Assembly: GCF_040450955.1 (NCBI RefSeq)
Contig: NZ_CP144373.1
Location: forward strand, 248,001-312,000
Direction: 5' to 3'
Source: Thermodesulfovibrio sp. 3907-1M
Lineage (GTDB): Bacteria > Nitrospirota > Thermodesulfovibrionia > Thermodesulfovibrionales > Thermodesulfovibrionaceae
DNA: 64,000 bases
Every line of letters starts with the position of its first letter. The first letter of the stretch is position 1. Under the pieces are notes generated by a model. The model was not told the DNA's origin and made no database searches. It saw only the letters and a list, made by a program, of their open reading frames with translations. A program made the position numbers and the translations under genes. This document shows, in pieces, positions 44,725 to 54,015 of the stretch.

Positions 44725-44762
44725 AAGTCCTGCCCCACCCCCCAGGGGCAGGATTTTTTTTT
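44569..44762 (+). ncRNA. Candidate structured RNA: four hairpins and a terminator
   Basis: Four perfect stems with different sequences follow each other at 36-45 base spacing: GTCGCCA-GATA-TGGCGAC (44569-44586), CGGAGAA-GATAA-TTCTCCG (44609-44627), GTGAGCC-TAGAT-GGCTCAC (44645-44663) and a ten-pair AGAGAGCGGC-AGAGATA-GCCGCTCTCT (44690-44716). Every apex contains AGAT, three of them AGATA (in two cases counting the closing base). An intrinsic terminator follows. No promoter is clear upstream. This layout resembles protein-sponge or multi-hairpin regulatory RNAs. Function is unknown. Confidence 0.5.
44729..44762 (+). terminator. Strong intrinsic terminator
   Basis: CCTGCCCC (44729-44736) pairs with GGGGCAGG (44745-44752), then A and nine T. 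It ends a plus-strand transcript. On the minus strand the flank is less T-rich, so it may be only a weak terminator for the gene at 44781. Confidence 0.9.
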
Positions 44763-44780
44763 GTCTTTTTTTAGGGTAGG

Positions 44781-45002
44781 TTAGTGGTTAATCATAATAG
44801 GTATTTCGTTACCGTCTTCATCAACTATGTATACTTCAGCAGAACTTATAACTTTGTCTATGTTTTCTTCAACTTTTTGGGGGTCTACTCCTACTTCAAT
44901 AAGTGCTTTTTTAAATACAGATTTAAGCTTCTCATTTTCTTTAAGGATTTCTAGCTCCAGTTCTGTTAACCCAAAGTCTGTTAAGTTTTCCTTTTCTTTC
45001 AC
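44781..45002 (-). CDS. Small acidic hypothetical protein
   Basis: A 73-residue acidic protein with a helical N-terminal two-thirds (LTELELEILKENEKLKSV) and a short C-terminal strand region ending DEDGNEIPIMINH. It starts with GTG behind AAGGAGG and lies 32 bases downstream of the SbcD-like gene on the same strand. No family is recognised. Confidence 0.55.
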   Translation of the reverse strand: MKEKENLTDFGLTELELEILKENEKLKSVFKKALIEVGVDPQKVEENIDKVISSAEVYIVDEDGNEIPIMINH

Positions 45003-45034
45003 TTTTAAACCTCCTTAGGTTTTTTGTTGTTTTA

Positions 45035-46078
45035 TTATATCACTACTTGTTTATCTTTTGTTATCTCGATTAGTCTGCTTTTTGCGATGGTTTCAATCTC
45101 ATCTGGATCACAAAATTCGACTATCTTTATTTTGTTTTTTAGAGAGTCAGTCATTTCTATTCCTATTGACTTCATCAGTGTTTCACACTTTTCAATTAGT
45201 GTGGTTTTCTTTGAGATTCCTGCTACCCTTACAGTGTGAGTAGGCATCACTATCTTCTGAATCTTTACGTTGTCTCCCTTAAACCGCTGCTCTACTTCTC
45301 TTAACAGTTCATCCTGGTTTACATTCTCTTTTAACTTCACCACCACCCTTACAATGTCTTCAGGATTATAGCTAAGCTCTGGAATATTGTTCTCACTTAC
45401 TTCAATCTGATATATGTGTCTTACGGGTAGCTCTACGAAGTTGTGGCTGTCTTTCTTAAGGTCGTGTATCCAGAAACCTTTTGGTTCATCTTCACCTATC
45501 TGTCTTCTAATAGGACTACCTGCGTAAAATATTTTGCTGCCAATTTTCTGTGCCCTGTGTATGTGACCCAATAAACACCACTTAACTGAAAGCCCTTCAA
45601 GGGATTCTTGAGTATAGTCAAACTCTGGTAATACGCTTCCTGAGTTAACTACTGCCTTATCTACCGTTCCATGAGATACAAACAGATGCGGAGTACTGCT
45701 ATCTAATTTTAGACTTTCATCTATCATACCACGTAACTTGTTTAACTCATCAGCAACAGAGACATCAGGATTCTTCCCAAGTATTGGTAAGCTTGCAATA
45801 GCCAACACTGCACCTACATAGCTTTTTGAGAACTTCCCAGCCTTACTTAGGTAAACTACTTCTGGAGTGCTGCTTATGTAAACTGGATACTTGGTGGATA
45901 CATGTTTGATTAAGTCGAGATTGCCCCCATCATGACTTTTAGTTCCTATTAAGACAAATACACTTGAGTATTCAGCAAGAGCTTGTATAAAGTGTAAAGC
46001 ATCTATCAGCGCTTTTGAATCATGATACTGCTTGGAATGCGTTACATCACCTGCAATAATACTAACCAGTGGTTTTGT
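45035..46078 (-). pseudogene. SbcD/Mre11-like metallophosphoesterase lacking its N terminus
   Basis: The frame carries the calcineurin-type motifs AGDVTH, GTKSHDGGN (in place of the usual GNHD) and LLGHIHRAQK, then the capping domain typical of SbcD. The first motif (DxH) and a start codon are absent: upstream of about 46080 the sequence becomes that of the divergent TIR-like gene. An internal GTG at 45808 could start a shorter protein without the active site. No SbcC is adjacent. It is probably a truncated nuclease gene. Confidence 0.65.
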
Positions 46079-46082
46079 CTCT

Positions 46083-46964
46083 ATGTATGAATATGGAAAC
46101 GAAGTACTTTTATCTAGTTCTAATGTAGGAGAAATAATTCAGCAGGCAACTTATAGAAAACCTGCAAGTGTTTTTGAAAAGTTTTACAGAGTACTTAAAG
46201 CTTTAAATAACCTAGAAGAATATTATATGGAACCTATATCCCCTAGAAGTTTATGTAGAAGTTACGAAGACTCTATATCAATTTTATTCGAGAACGAGTT
46301 CAAGAATTGCCTTGATTTTTCTGATACGGTTTTAAATAAGGTACTTATTCCTTATTTAGCTGCCATGAGTTACTCAATCACTGATGGAGAGGTTATTAAT
46401 CTAATTAAAGATGGACTTAAACCTTTAGGATATGTAAAAGCTGAAAGAGGCATTTTCAATAATTCTCCTGTAAAACCAGAATATATTCAAATAACTCCAA
46501 AAGGCTATGAAAAAATTGAAGAACTCAGAAAAGAGCTGGAGTTAGAAACCAATAAAGTCTTTGTTGCTATGCCTTTTAAAGAGGACGATAAAGAACTACA
46601 AGAAATATATCAGACTATTCAAGATGTTTTAGAAAATTTAGGATACAGTCTTATTCGAGTAGATAAAATTGATTACACTGGTTACATAATAGATAAAATA
46701 ATGAGTGAAATAAAAGAAAGCAGATTTGTGATATGTGTTTTGACTCCCGAAAAAGGTAGAGAGGATCCAAATCTCAATGTAATGTTTGAATTTGGATACG
46801 CTGCGGGATTAAATAAGGGAATAATTCCTTTATGTAATGAAATTTTTAAGGATAAGTTGCCTTTTGATATAAAACAATTTAATACCATTTTTTATGAAAA
46901 TAAAGAAGAGTTAAAGGAACGATTAACTAATAGAATAAGAAATATTTATGGTAAAAGAGTCTGA
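46083..46964 (+). CDS. TIR-like/nucleoside deoxyribosyltransferase-like protein
   Basis: A 293-residue protein from the ATG at 46083; no ribosome site decides the start, and the frame opens at 46032. The C-terminal domain begins VFVAMPFKEDDKE (near residue 158) and contains SRFVICVLTPE and VMFEFGYAAGLNKGI, in which the Glu near 236 matches the catalytic position of TIR-like NAD hydrolases and deoxyribosyltransferases. The N-terminal 150 residues are helical and end in a winged-helix-like ITPKGYEKIEEL. It may be a defence effector triggered by its N-terminal part. The function is inferred. Confidence 0.68.
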   Translation: MYEYGNEVLLSSSNVGEIIQQATYRKPASVFEKFYRVLKALNNLEEYYMEPISPRSLCRSYEDSISILFENEFKNCLDFSDTVLNKVLIPYLAAMSYSITDGEVINLIKDGLKPLGYVKAERGIFNNSPVKPEYIQITPKGYEKIEELRKELELETNKVFVAMPFKEDDKELQEIYQTIQDVLENLGYSLIRVDKIDYTGYIIDKIMSEIKESRFVICVLTPEKGREDPNLNVMFEFGYAAGLNKGIIPLCNEIFKDKLPFDIKQFNTIFYENKEELKERLTNRIRNIYGKRV

Positions 46965-47070
46965 TTAGTCTCTTAAAAAGAATTTTATCTTTTTTTACTT
47001 TCTGAAGAGGATACTCTTATCTTTTTACAAGTTGATGTAATTTACCATGATCTAATCAGAAATTGATCTG

Positions 47071-47618
47071 GTTTACTTCTTTGAAAAACTCAAGCCTCTC
47101 AAATAAAATTTCCTTCAAATATTCAGTCATATCTTCAAGTTCATCTTCATACAACACATTTCTGTTCTCTTTCCTCTTTCATAAGCTTTTTTCCAGGCTT
47201 TTATTTTCTGATGCGAGGCTTCATAAAAGTCCTGAGCTTTAATCCATTCTGCAGCATAAATCTCTATGAGTTCCTTCATTTTTTCAATCTCTCACACTGA
47301 GAAACGATCTTCATCAGCCTCTTTTACAGGGATTATTACAATGTGATCATCATGTTTTTTCAATTTGTAAAGTTCAGGATCTGTTGATTCGAGATTTTTC
47401 AGTTTAAAATAAATTTCTTCCGGAACAGGACCATGTTTGTAGGCTTTAAATTTTAAACCAAAAGCAGGAATACCCCATTCCTTGACAGATTCAAATTCAA
47501 GAAAAGCAAGATATTTCAAAATCTGTGTGAGTGTGGGATATTTTCCTGTCTTTTCAAAATGCTTTTTTGCAAACCAGACTATAGCGTTGTTGAGTCTTTT
47601 CGGATTATATTTGAGCAT
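47071..47618 (-). pseudogene. Broken Panacea/DUF4065-type antitoxin gene
   Basis: The first 108 residues (YPTLTQILKYLAFLEFES, KAYKHGPVPEEIY) match the Panacea antitoxin family. An in-frame TGA at 47292-47294 stops the frame, yet family-like sequence continues in the same frame (EIEKMKELIEIYAAEWIKAQ, then QKIKAWKKAYERGKRTE). A further shift near 47160 leads to LYEDELEDMTEYLKEIL. The gene carries at least one nonsense mutation and one frameshift. A toxin partner is not evident. Confidence 0.65.
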
Positions 47619-47818
47619 GTTCCAATTTTTGGTGTAATGTTTTTTTGATATTTGTTTTGATATTTAATATTTAGGTTTAAATTTTAAAAAAAGCAAGGTT
47701 TGGGAAAGCACTCTATCAAATTTCTCTTAATTTCAACTCTTTGTTTCAATTTAGTTTTATCATCAATCCATACACAAAATAGCTCAATTTTAAAATTTTT
47801 TGTGATATTATATTAATA

Positions 47819-48514
47819 ATGGAATTTGTATCTCCTAATTTTATGGAGTCCGCCTTTACATGTCCTTATTGTAAAATATGTACAAAACATCAATGAGAAT
47901 GCCTTGGAACACGTTATTTAAAAGAATTACAGAAACCAGAATTTACCCATTCTCACGACCTGAGAGTCCCTGTCACAGTATTAGAAGAAATTTGGGTTTC
48001 AATTTGTGATTACTGTAAAAATTTTATGCTTTGGTTGAATGATAAAAAGAAAGGGAAACCAGAAATAGTTTATCCTATTTCTTCTGCTGTTTTACTCCCT
48101 CTCCCGAATTCTGACATGCCAAAAGAAGTTAGATTAGATTATGAAGAGACAGCTCAAATAGCAAAGTTTTCACCAAGAGGGGCAGCAGCCTTACTTCGTT
48201 TAGCAATTCAAAAACTTGTGAAATACTTAGGTGAAGATGAGAAAAACCTAAATCAAGCAATTGGTACTTTAGTAAAAAAGGGACTTCCTCCTGAAATATA
48301 AAGAGCTTTGGATACGATACGTATTATAGGTAATGAAGCTGTTCATCCTGGGGTATTAGATATCAGAGACAATGAAGAGATTGTATTTTCGTTATTTGGA
48401 ATTATAAATTTCATTGTAGAACGAATGATAAGCCATCCGAGAAAAATTAAGGAATTATATGAAAAATTACCTAAAACCAAAAAAGACCAAATTAAAAATC
48501 GTGATAAAAATTAA
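47819..48514 (+). pseudogene. DUF4145-type gene with two in-frame stops
   Basis: One continuous frame of 231 codons starts at the ATG at 47819. It opens with a zinc-ribbon-like CPYCKICTKHQ, followed by TGA (47894-47896) where the family usually has Trp. The core KFSPRGAAALLRLAIQKLV and EAVHPGVLDIRDNEE matches DUF4145. A TAA at 48299-48301 splits the end. The frame is intact otherwise, so decay is recent. From 47641 to 47818 I see only AT-rich sequence. Confidence 0.7.
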
Positions 48515-48567
48515 TTTGATTTTCATTTTAATTTAGTTATTCTCAGAAAAGTTTTATACTTTTAATA

Positions 48568-49652
48568 CCATAATCCGTAATGACATTTTGCAATCACCAT
48601 ATTTTTCACCTATAAGGTGCAGTTTTTGACTTCCGACCATTCCTTCCGCCCTTCTTCTAGTCCCTTCTCCGTTATCTTCCTTAACGGCTTCCATGCTTCA
48701 TCAGGTAGTCTCTCTATCTCTTTCTTTAATGCATCTACCATGTCGCAACTTATTGCATAGTAAACCTTTATATGCCTGCCTTTTACTTTGAACCCTTCCT
48801 CTAATCTGTCTATGAATTCTTCATAGTTAAGCCCAGCACTGTCTGTCCTAACCATCACCTCCCTTACACTGTCAAGCAGCATCTCTACTGAACGATAAAG
48901 TGATGTGTAACAGTCAAATGAGGCAGAAACATTACCATCCCTGAATTCATCCGCCAATATTAAATCCTCCTCAGTCCAGTAGTTAATAAGTGGCTGGTAT
49001 CCATCATGCCTAAGATATGTCGGAAGTGCCTCCTCTTTGTTGCTCGGTATTACCGTGGTGTCCTGATCTATCGTTGGTATTTGAGGTGAAAGCCTTCTGG
49101 TTGCCCTTAATATATAAGCCTTCTTTATCTTTTCCAGACCTTTCAGTTTAACAGTCTCCTCAGGCACCAAATGCACTCTTCTTTATACGCCCCATCTTTT
49201 GCTTTATTATCTCTTCATCGTGAAATCCATAAAGAAAAAATCTCGCTGACTCAGCCGATGGAAACTTTAATCCAAGTTCCTTTAATCCCTCATCACTCCT
49301 TAATCTCTCTATGTCATCTATACATTCTCCTCCAGAGATAAATAAACTAAGAAGACTCTCTATATAATCACTTTCACTGTATTTGCCCGTCTCCCTCTTC
49401 TTTATCTTGAGATTCTTCGCTATAAGCTTTGGTATTTTCATTGCCTTCATCGTCTCTATTGCCAGAGGTAATCCAGCAAAAGATGTAACTACCTCTCTGG
49501 ATTTTTCAGTTATCAGTTGAAACTTTAATATGCCCTGTGTTATACTCATTGCAGCACCTCCTTGGTGAATTTGACAATATATTATGGCTTGCTTAATCCA
49601 TTATTGAAAGCCATTTTCCAACGGAGGTGCTATTTTTGACTACGGATTATGG
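48568..49652 (-). mobile_element. Short IS1380-like element with inverted ends
   Basis: CCATAATCCGTA (48568-48579) and its complement TACGGATTATGG (49641-49652) bound about 1.09 kb that carries a broken transposase on the minus strand. The length is shorter than usual for this group, because the 3' part of the transposase is missing. No target-site duplication is visible at the borders. Confidence 0.6.
48610..49549 (-). pseudogene. IS1380-like transposase, frameshifted and shortened
   Basis: The N-terminal part (49549-49160, 129 residues) reads LAIETMKAMKIPKLIAKNLK and ECIDDIERLRSDEGL. The second part (49176-48610) has TIDQDTTVIP, ADEFRDGNVSA and MVRTDSAG, which fit a DDE-type transposase of the IS1380 group. 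The parts overlap in different frames near 49165. The C-terminal quarter is absent. It is not expected to be active. Confidence 0.65.
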
Positions 49653-49757
49653 TTTTATATAAGGAAATGAAAAAAGTATAGAAATTTTAGAAAAAGCAGA
49701 AAAAGGATTGAGAAAATTTTAGATGATGTGTGGAAAATTTAATTGCAGGGAAAAAAT

Positions 49758-51721
49758 ATGAAGGCATCTGAAACAAAAATTCAACCTATTCTTGAAGGAA
49801 CAAAACAATATGTTGTTCCACTTTTTCAACGTTCATATGACTGGGGTAATAACGAATGGGAAATATTATGGAATGATATTTTGGAACTTTACGAAATGGA
49901 AAATCCCCGTACTCATTTTTTGGGTTCTATAGTAACAATGCCAACTACTTCTGTCCCTGAAGGTGTTACGAAGTATCTTTTAATAGATGGACAACAACGA
50001 CTTACAACACTTTTTATTATACTGGCTTTGATACGTGATAAGTCGCCCCGGCTTGCTGATGAGATAACAAACACTCTTTTGACTAATCCATATAAGCAAG
50101 GAATTGATTATTTAAAACTTTTACCGACAAATGTTGATAGAGATATTTTTGAAAAATTAATCAGATACGGATACAATGAGATAGAAGAAATAAATAATTC
50201 TCATAACATTTATAAGGCATATAAATATTTTGAAAGAAAATTGAGTAATGATAATTTTGATATAGAAAGAATTAAAAATTTAATTATAAATAATTTAATA
50301 GTTGTTAGTATTGTCCTTGATAGAGATGATAATCCACATCTCGTTTTTGAGAGTCTTAACGCAAAAGGACGTGCTTTAACCCAGTCTGATTTAATCCGTA
50401 ACTATTTCCTTATGAAAATCCATATAAATGACCAAGAAAAAATATATTCAGAATATTGGAAACCAATGCAAGATTCTCTCAGTGAAAATCTAACAGAGTT
50501 TATTAGACATTATTTAATGAAAAATGGTAAACAAGTTAAAAAAATGAAATTTACTTTACACTAAAAGAAGAAGTTGAAAATAATAATCCATTAGAATATC
50601 TCAAAAATCTGTCAATTTATTCAAAATATTATGAAAAGTTAATTAATCCAGAAAAAGAAGAAGATTTGAAAATAAAAAGAATGCTCAAGCGTCTCAATAG
50701 ACTTGAAGTAACAACAGCATATCCTTTCTTATTAAATGTTTTTAGAGAATATGAAGAAAGAATAATAAATAAAGAAACTCTGATAGAGATATTGAAAATC
50801 CTTGAAAATTTTATAATTCGGAGATTTATTTGTAATATCCCGACAAATCAACTTAATAAAATTTTTCCTCCCCTTTATTCTCAGGCAAAAAGGATGGAAG
50901 GAGATTTGCTTAGTAACATAAAAACTATACTTCAAAGTAAAAATTACCCAAAGGATGCAGAATTTAAAGCGAAATTAGTAAATAAGAAACTTTATGGTAG
51001 TGGAGACCTACAAGTTAAAGCTAAGTTAATTCTTGAGTCTATTGAAGAAAATTATGCTCATAAAGAGCAGGTGCTGTTTGATGACCTTACTATTGAACAT
51101 ATAATGCCCCAAACATTAAGCGAATGGTGGCAAAAGCACTTAGGAGAAGATTGGGGAATAACTCATGAACTTTTGCTTCATACAATAGGCAACCTAACAC
51201 TAACGGCATATAACCCAGAACTCTCCAATGCAGATTTTGAAACAAAAAAACAATACTTGGGTAATAGTCATCTTGAAATGAATAAATATTTTAATGAAAT
51301 AACTTCTTGGAAAAAGGAAGATATTGAAAAAAGGGCTCAATACTTATCAGAAATCGCCATTTCTATATGGCCATATTTTGGAGATGAAAATTTTACCCAA
51401 TATAATGAGGATATTACAGGGACTAGACCCAAAAAATTATACATTTTAAGAAAACAGTTTGAAGTCCTATCTTGGAGAGATGTAATGGAAAAAACGATTA
51501 ATTGTATTATAGAATCAGACCTAGAAAAATTTGAAGAAATAATACGCCAGTTTCCGAGATTTGTTGGTAGAAATAAAAATCAATTTCGTCAAGTACGCGA
51601 ACTTATCAATGGTGCTTTTATGGAAGTAAATTTATCTGCAAAAGATATCTATAATTTTTGTATCCAAATGATAGAGACTTTAGGTCTTACATCAGAAGAT
51701 TGGAGAGTTGAATTTAGTTAA
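49758..51721 (+). pseudogene. GmrSD-like (DUF262-DUF1524) gene split by a poly-A frameshift
   Basis: The N-terminal DUF262 half has VVPLFQRSYDW and LIDGQQRLTTLF near residues 20-90. The C-terminal DUF1524 half has the HNH-type IEHIMPQTL and IGNLTLTAYNPELSN. These form type IV restriction enzymes that attack modified DNA. The frame shifts at a run of seven A (50538-50544); adding one A restores NEIYFTLKEEVEN and links both halves. The halves are otherwise intact, so slippage, phase variation or a sequence error are alternatives to a dead gene. Confidence 0.75.
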
Positions 51722-51768
51722 AGATAAGACTTGAAAAGGAAGCAGTTGATGAAAAAGAAAAATAAACA

Positions 51769-52271
51769 GGTTTAAAAAGCTTTATTCAAATCCTGTTGAT
51801 GAAAGGGCAAGTGTAAGATGCGACCAGATTATACTGCTTAAATGTTTCTATGCCCATAAGGATTATCCTGGGAGATTAAGGCGTATCAAGTATTTTGATG
51901 CAGACAATAACAAGACCCTTATATTCCTGACAAACAATTTCACTTTACCTGCAATGACCATAGCAGAACTTTACCGCTGTCGCTGGCAGGTGGAATTATT
52001 CTTTAAATGGATCAAACAACATTTAAGGATAAAGGCTTTTTACGGCACATCGGAAAATTCTGTAAAAACACAAATCTGGATAGCAATATCTGTATATGTC
52101 CTTGTGGCAATAATTAAAAAGCAACTGAAGTTGCAGCAGAGCCTCTACACTATTTTACAGATTTTGAGCATTAGCCTGTTTGAGAAAATGCCCATTTTGC
52201 AACTATTTTCGCAAAATGGTAGTATTAATTCAGATGATGATAATTCTAACCAATTGAATTTATTGATTTAA
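51769..52271 (+). pseudogene. IS4-family transposase C-terminal remnant
   Basis: A frame without an N-terminal half reads FLTNNFTLPAMTIAELYRCR, then the YREK-like WQVELFFKWIKQHLRIKAF, the hallmark of IS4-type DDE transposases, and QIWIAISVYVLVAIIKKQ. The catalytic N-terminal part is missing. It follows the GmrSD-like gene by 47 bases. Confidence 0.75.
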
Positions 52272-52281
52272 CATTGGGACA

Positions 52282-52404
52282 GTAGTGAGTGCCGGTAAAA
52301 GTAATATACTTGAAGCAATAAATTTGATATTGGGACCGACTTATCCGACCTTTAACTCAATAACAAAACAAGACCATAACTCAAAGAATTTGAAGGGAAA
52401 TTGA
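52282..52404 (+). pseudogene. Scrap of an OLD-family ATPase
   Basis: About 40 residues, VVSAGKSNILEAINLILGPT, keep the end of a P-loop (GKSN) and the following helix as in OLD-type ATP-dependent nucleases. The remainder of the gene is gone. It adjoins the IS4-like remnant. Confidence 0.5.
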
Positions 52405-52489
52405 TAAACTCGTGTATAAATATTTAATGGAGGAAGAGATAAAAATAATTGAAGGGAGTTTGGGAAATAGATAAATATTATTCAGAAAA

Positions 52490-53011
52490 ATGACTCCAGA
52501 TTTAAATCACCTTGGCACAAAATGGCTTGAACTCAAAAAACAGCGGATGCAGAATTTATTGAAAATTGCTCTTCGTGATGAAGCCCTTTACAGGGAAATT
52601 ATGCTTTCCCTTGGCTACCCCCCATAACAAAGTGAATTTTTTAGAACTCGAACTTCTAACGCCTTATAATGAAATACGAAAGCTCAAAGAAAAAGAAATC
52701 ATAGAAAAAGCCCTTTTATACAGGGCTGACTTTACAGATGATAGAGAAGGGCTACCAGAAGATTTTGATTTTTCTCTAAGAATGGATAAATCTGTCTGGA
52801 ACTATAAAAGGATAAGACCTGCAAATTTTCCAGAAAAAAATTATAGGCATATCAGCGCTTTTATCAAAAACTACTAAAGAGGGACTTGTAAATTACTTTT
52901 AGAGCACATCAGCTTAGAACTGAATACCAATGAACCTCAAAAAGCTGTAAAGAAAATAATGGACTTTGAAGGCATTTGGATTCAAAGAAAAACAGAGATT
53001 TTTTTAACATA
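52490..53011 (+). pseudogene. DUF2851-like gene remnant
   Basis: The pieces LLKIALRDEALYREIMLSLG, then in another frame KVNFLELELLTPYNEIRKLK and VWNYKRIRPANFPEK, resemble part of DUF2851. A frameshift lies near 52620 and a TAA at 52875-52877. No product is expected. Confidence 0.5.
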
Positions 53012-53112
53012 AATAATGCCATTTCTGATGGTTCATTCAAATGATATTCAGATTAAGAATTTCTTGAATTTTATATTTGAGAATCATACACCATTAAGCG
53101 TAAACAAACATT

Positions 53113-53196
53113 TTAGATTTTTTTCTTATTGGCTTTTTGATAGCGTTTAGCAAGCTTTTTTGTTAGTTCTTTTTTTGTTTTTAAGCTCAAAGCCAT
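53113..53196 (-). pseudogene. N-terminal scrap of an integrase-core transposase
   Basis: A 27-codon frame reads MALSLKTKKELTKKLAKRYQ behind AGGGGGAAGAGG. It matches the beginning of some transposases with the KTKKELTK start and then ends. From 53012 to 53334 no other feature is seen. Confidence 0.4.
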
Positions 53197-53334
53197 CCTC
53201 TTCCCCCTAGGTTGACTTATGGAAAATTTTAAAAATTTCCTTTAGATTTTTAATGAGGCAATTCGGAATTGACACTATGATGTTGAGGTAATGGAATATT
53301 CACAGGAATAATTTGTCAAATTTTTTATTTTTTT

Positions 53335-53868
53335 ATGGATCAGCCAAAATACAAACCGTTACTTAGGGAAGAACAATTCAATGATCTTATAAAATATCTA
53401 AACATTCTACGGCAAGAAATTGAGAGATGCGAGAAAGCTGGATCTTATCTGGCTGGTATATTTATGGCCGCTGCTGTCCTTGAAGCAATTATTTTAAGTA
53501 TGGCAGATCTCTTTCCAGAAAAAACCGAAAAAGCTGTTAAATCTTTACTTGAAAAGAAAAAGATTCGTGACAAAGAAATTACAAAATATGGACTCGGAGA
53601 GCTTTTGTTAATTTCTTTTGAAGCTGGATGGATATCTTATAGAGAAACAAAAGAATCGGAAGAGGGTGAATTAGGAGACTGGTTACTTAATTACGTTAAG
53701 GAGCTGAGAAACTTGATCCATCCAGGAAAGAAAATTTGTGAATATGCAAAAATGCGAATTACAAAAAATCATTTTTTAGCTGTGAAAGATTTTGTTGAAA
53801 ATACAAGAGATTTATTTTTGGAAAGAGTAGAGAAATTTATTTATAATGAGTTAAAAACAAAAAAGTGA
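53335..53868 (+). CDS. HEPN-like hypothetical protein
   Basis: A 177-residue mainly helical protein. AGIFMAAAVLEAIIL (near residue 42) and ELRNLIHPGKK (near residue 122) resemble HEPN/DUF4145-like domains, in which an RxxxH-type motif can form a nuclease site. It has no good ribosome site. It is followed 14 bases later by a 43-residue frame and then a large gene, with which it forms an intact cluster at the right end of the island. A toxin or sensor role is inferred. Confidence 0.6.
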   Translation: MDQPKYKPLLREEQFNDLIKYLNILRQEIERCEKAGSYLAGIFMAAAVLEAIILSMADLFPEKTEKAVKSLLEKKKIRDKEITKYGLGELLLISFEAGWISYRETKESEEGELGDWLLNYVKELRNLIHPGKKICEYAKMRITKNHFLAVKDFVENTRDLFLERVEKFIYNELKTKK

Positions 53869-53882
53869 TAAAATAAATAATC

Positions 53883-54014
53883 ATGATGCTTAACAATTTA
53901 AAATCTGAGATAATACAGGAAATTCAAAGTTCAGATTTAGATAAGATAGAAAACTTAATAAAAAAAAATAAACCGGTATTTCGAATTTTTATGGAACAAA
54001 ATTTCTATAAATGA
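53883..54014 (+). CDS. Possible small protein between two defence-type genes
   Basis: A 43-residue frame starts with two ATG codons and reads EIIQEIQSSDLDKIENLIKK, a charged helical peptide. It lies 14 bases after the HEPN-like gene and one base before the large gene, so translation may be coupled. Alternatively it is the detached start of the large protein. No ribosome site is seen. Confidence 0.35.
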   Translation: MMLNNLKSEIIQEIQSSDLDKIENLIKKNKPVFRIFMEQNFYK

Positions 54015-54015
54015 A

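Noticed and set aside
47292-47294. In-frame TGA as a selenocysteine codon
   Set aside because: The family has no catalytic cysteine there, no SECIS-like hairpin is seen, and a frameshift follows, so nonsense mutation is simpler.
49160-49176. Programmed frameshift in the IS1380-like transposase
   Set aside because: No slippery heptamer or pseudoknot is evident, and the gene also lacks its 3' end, so decay is more likely.
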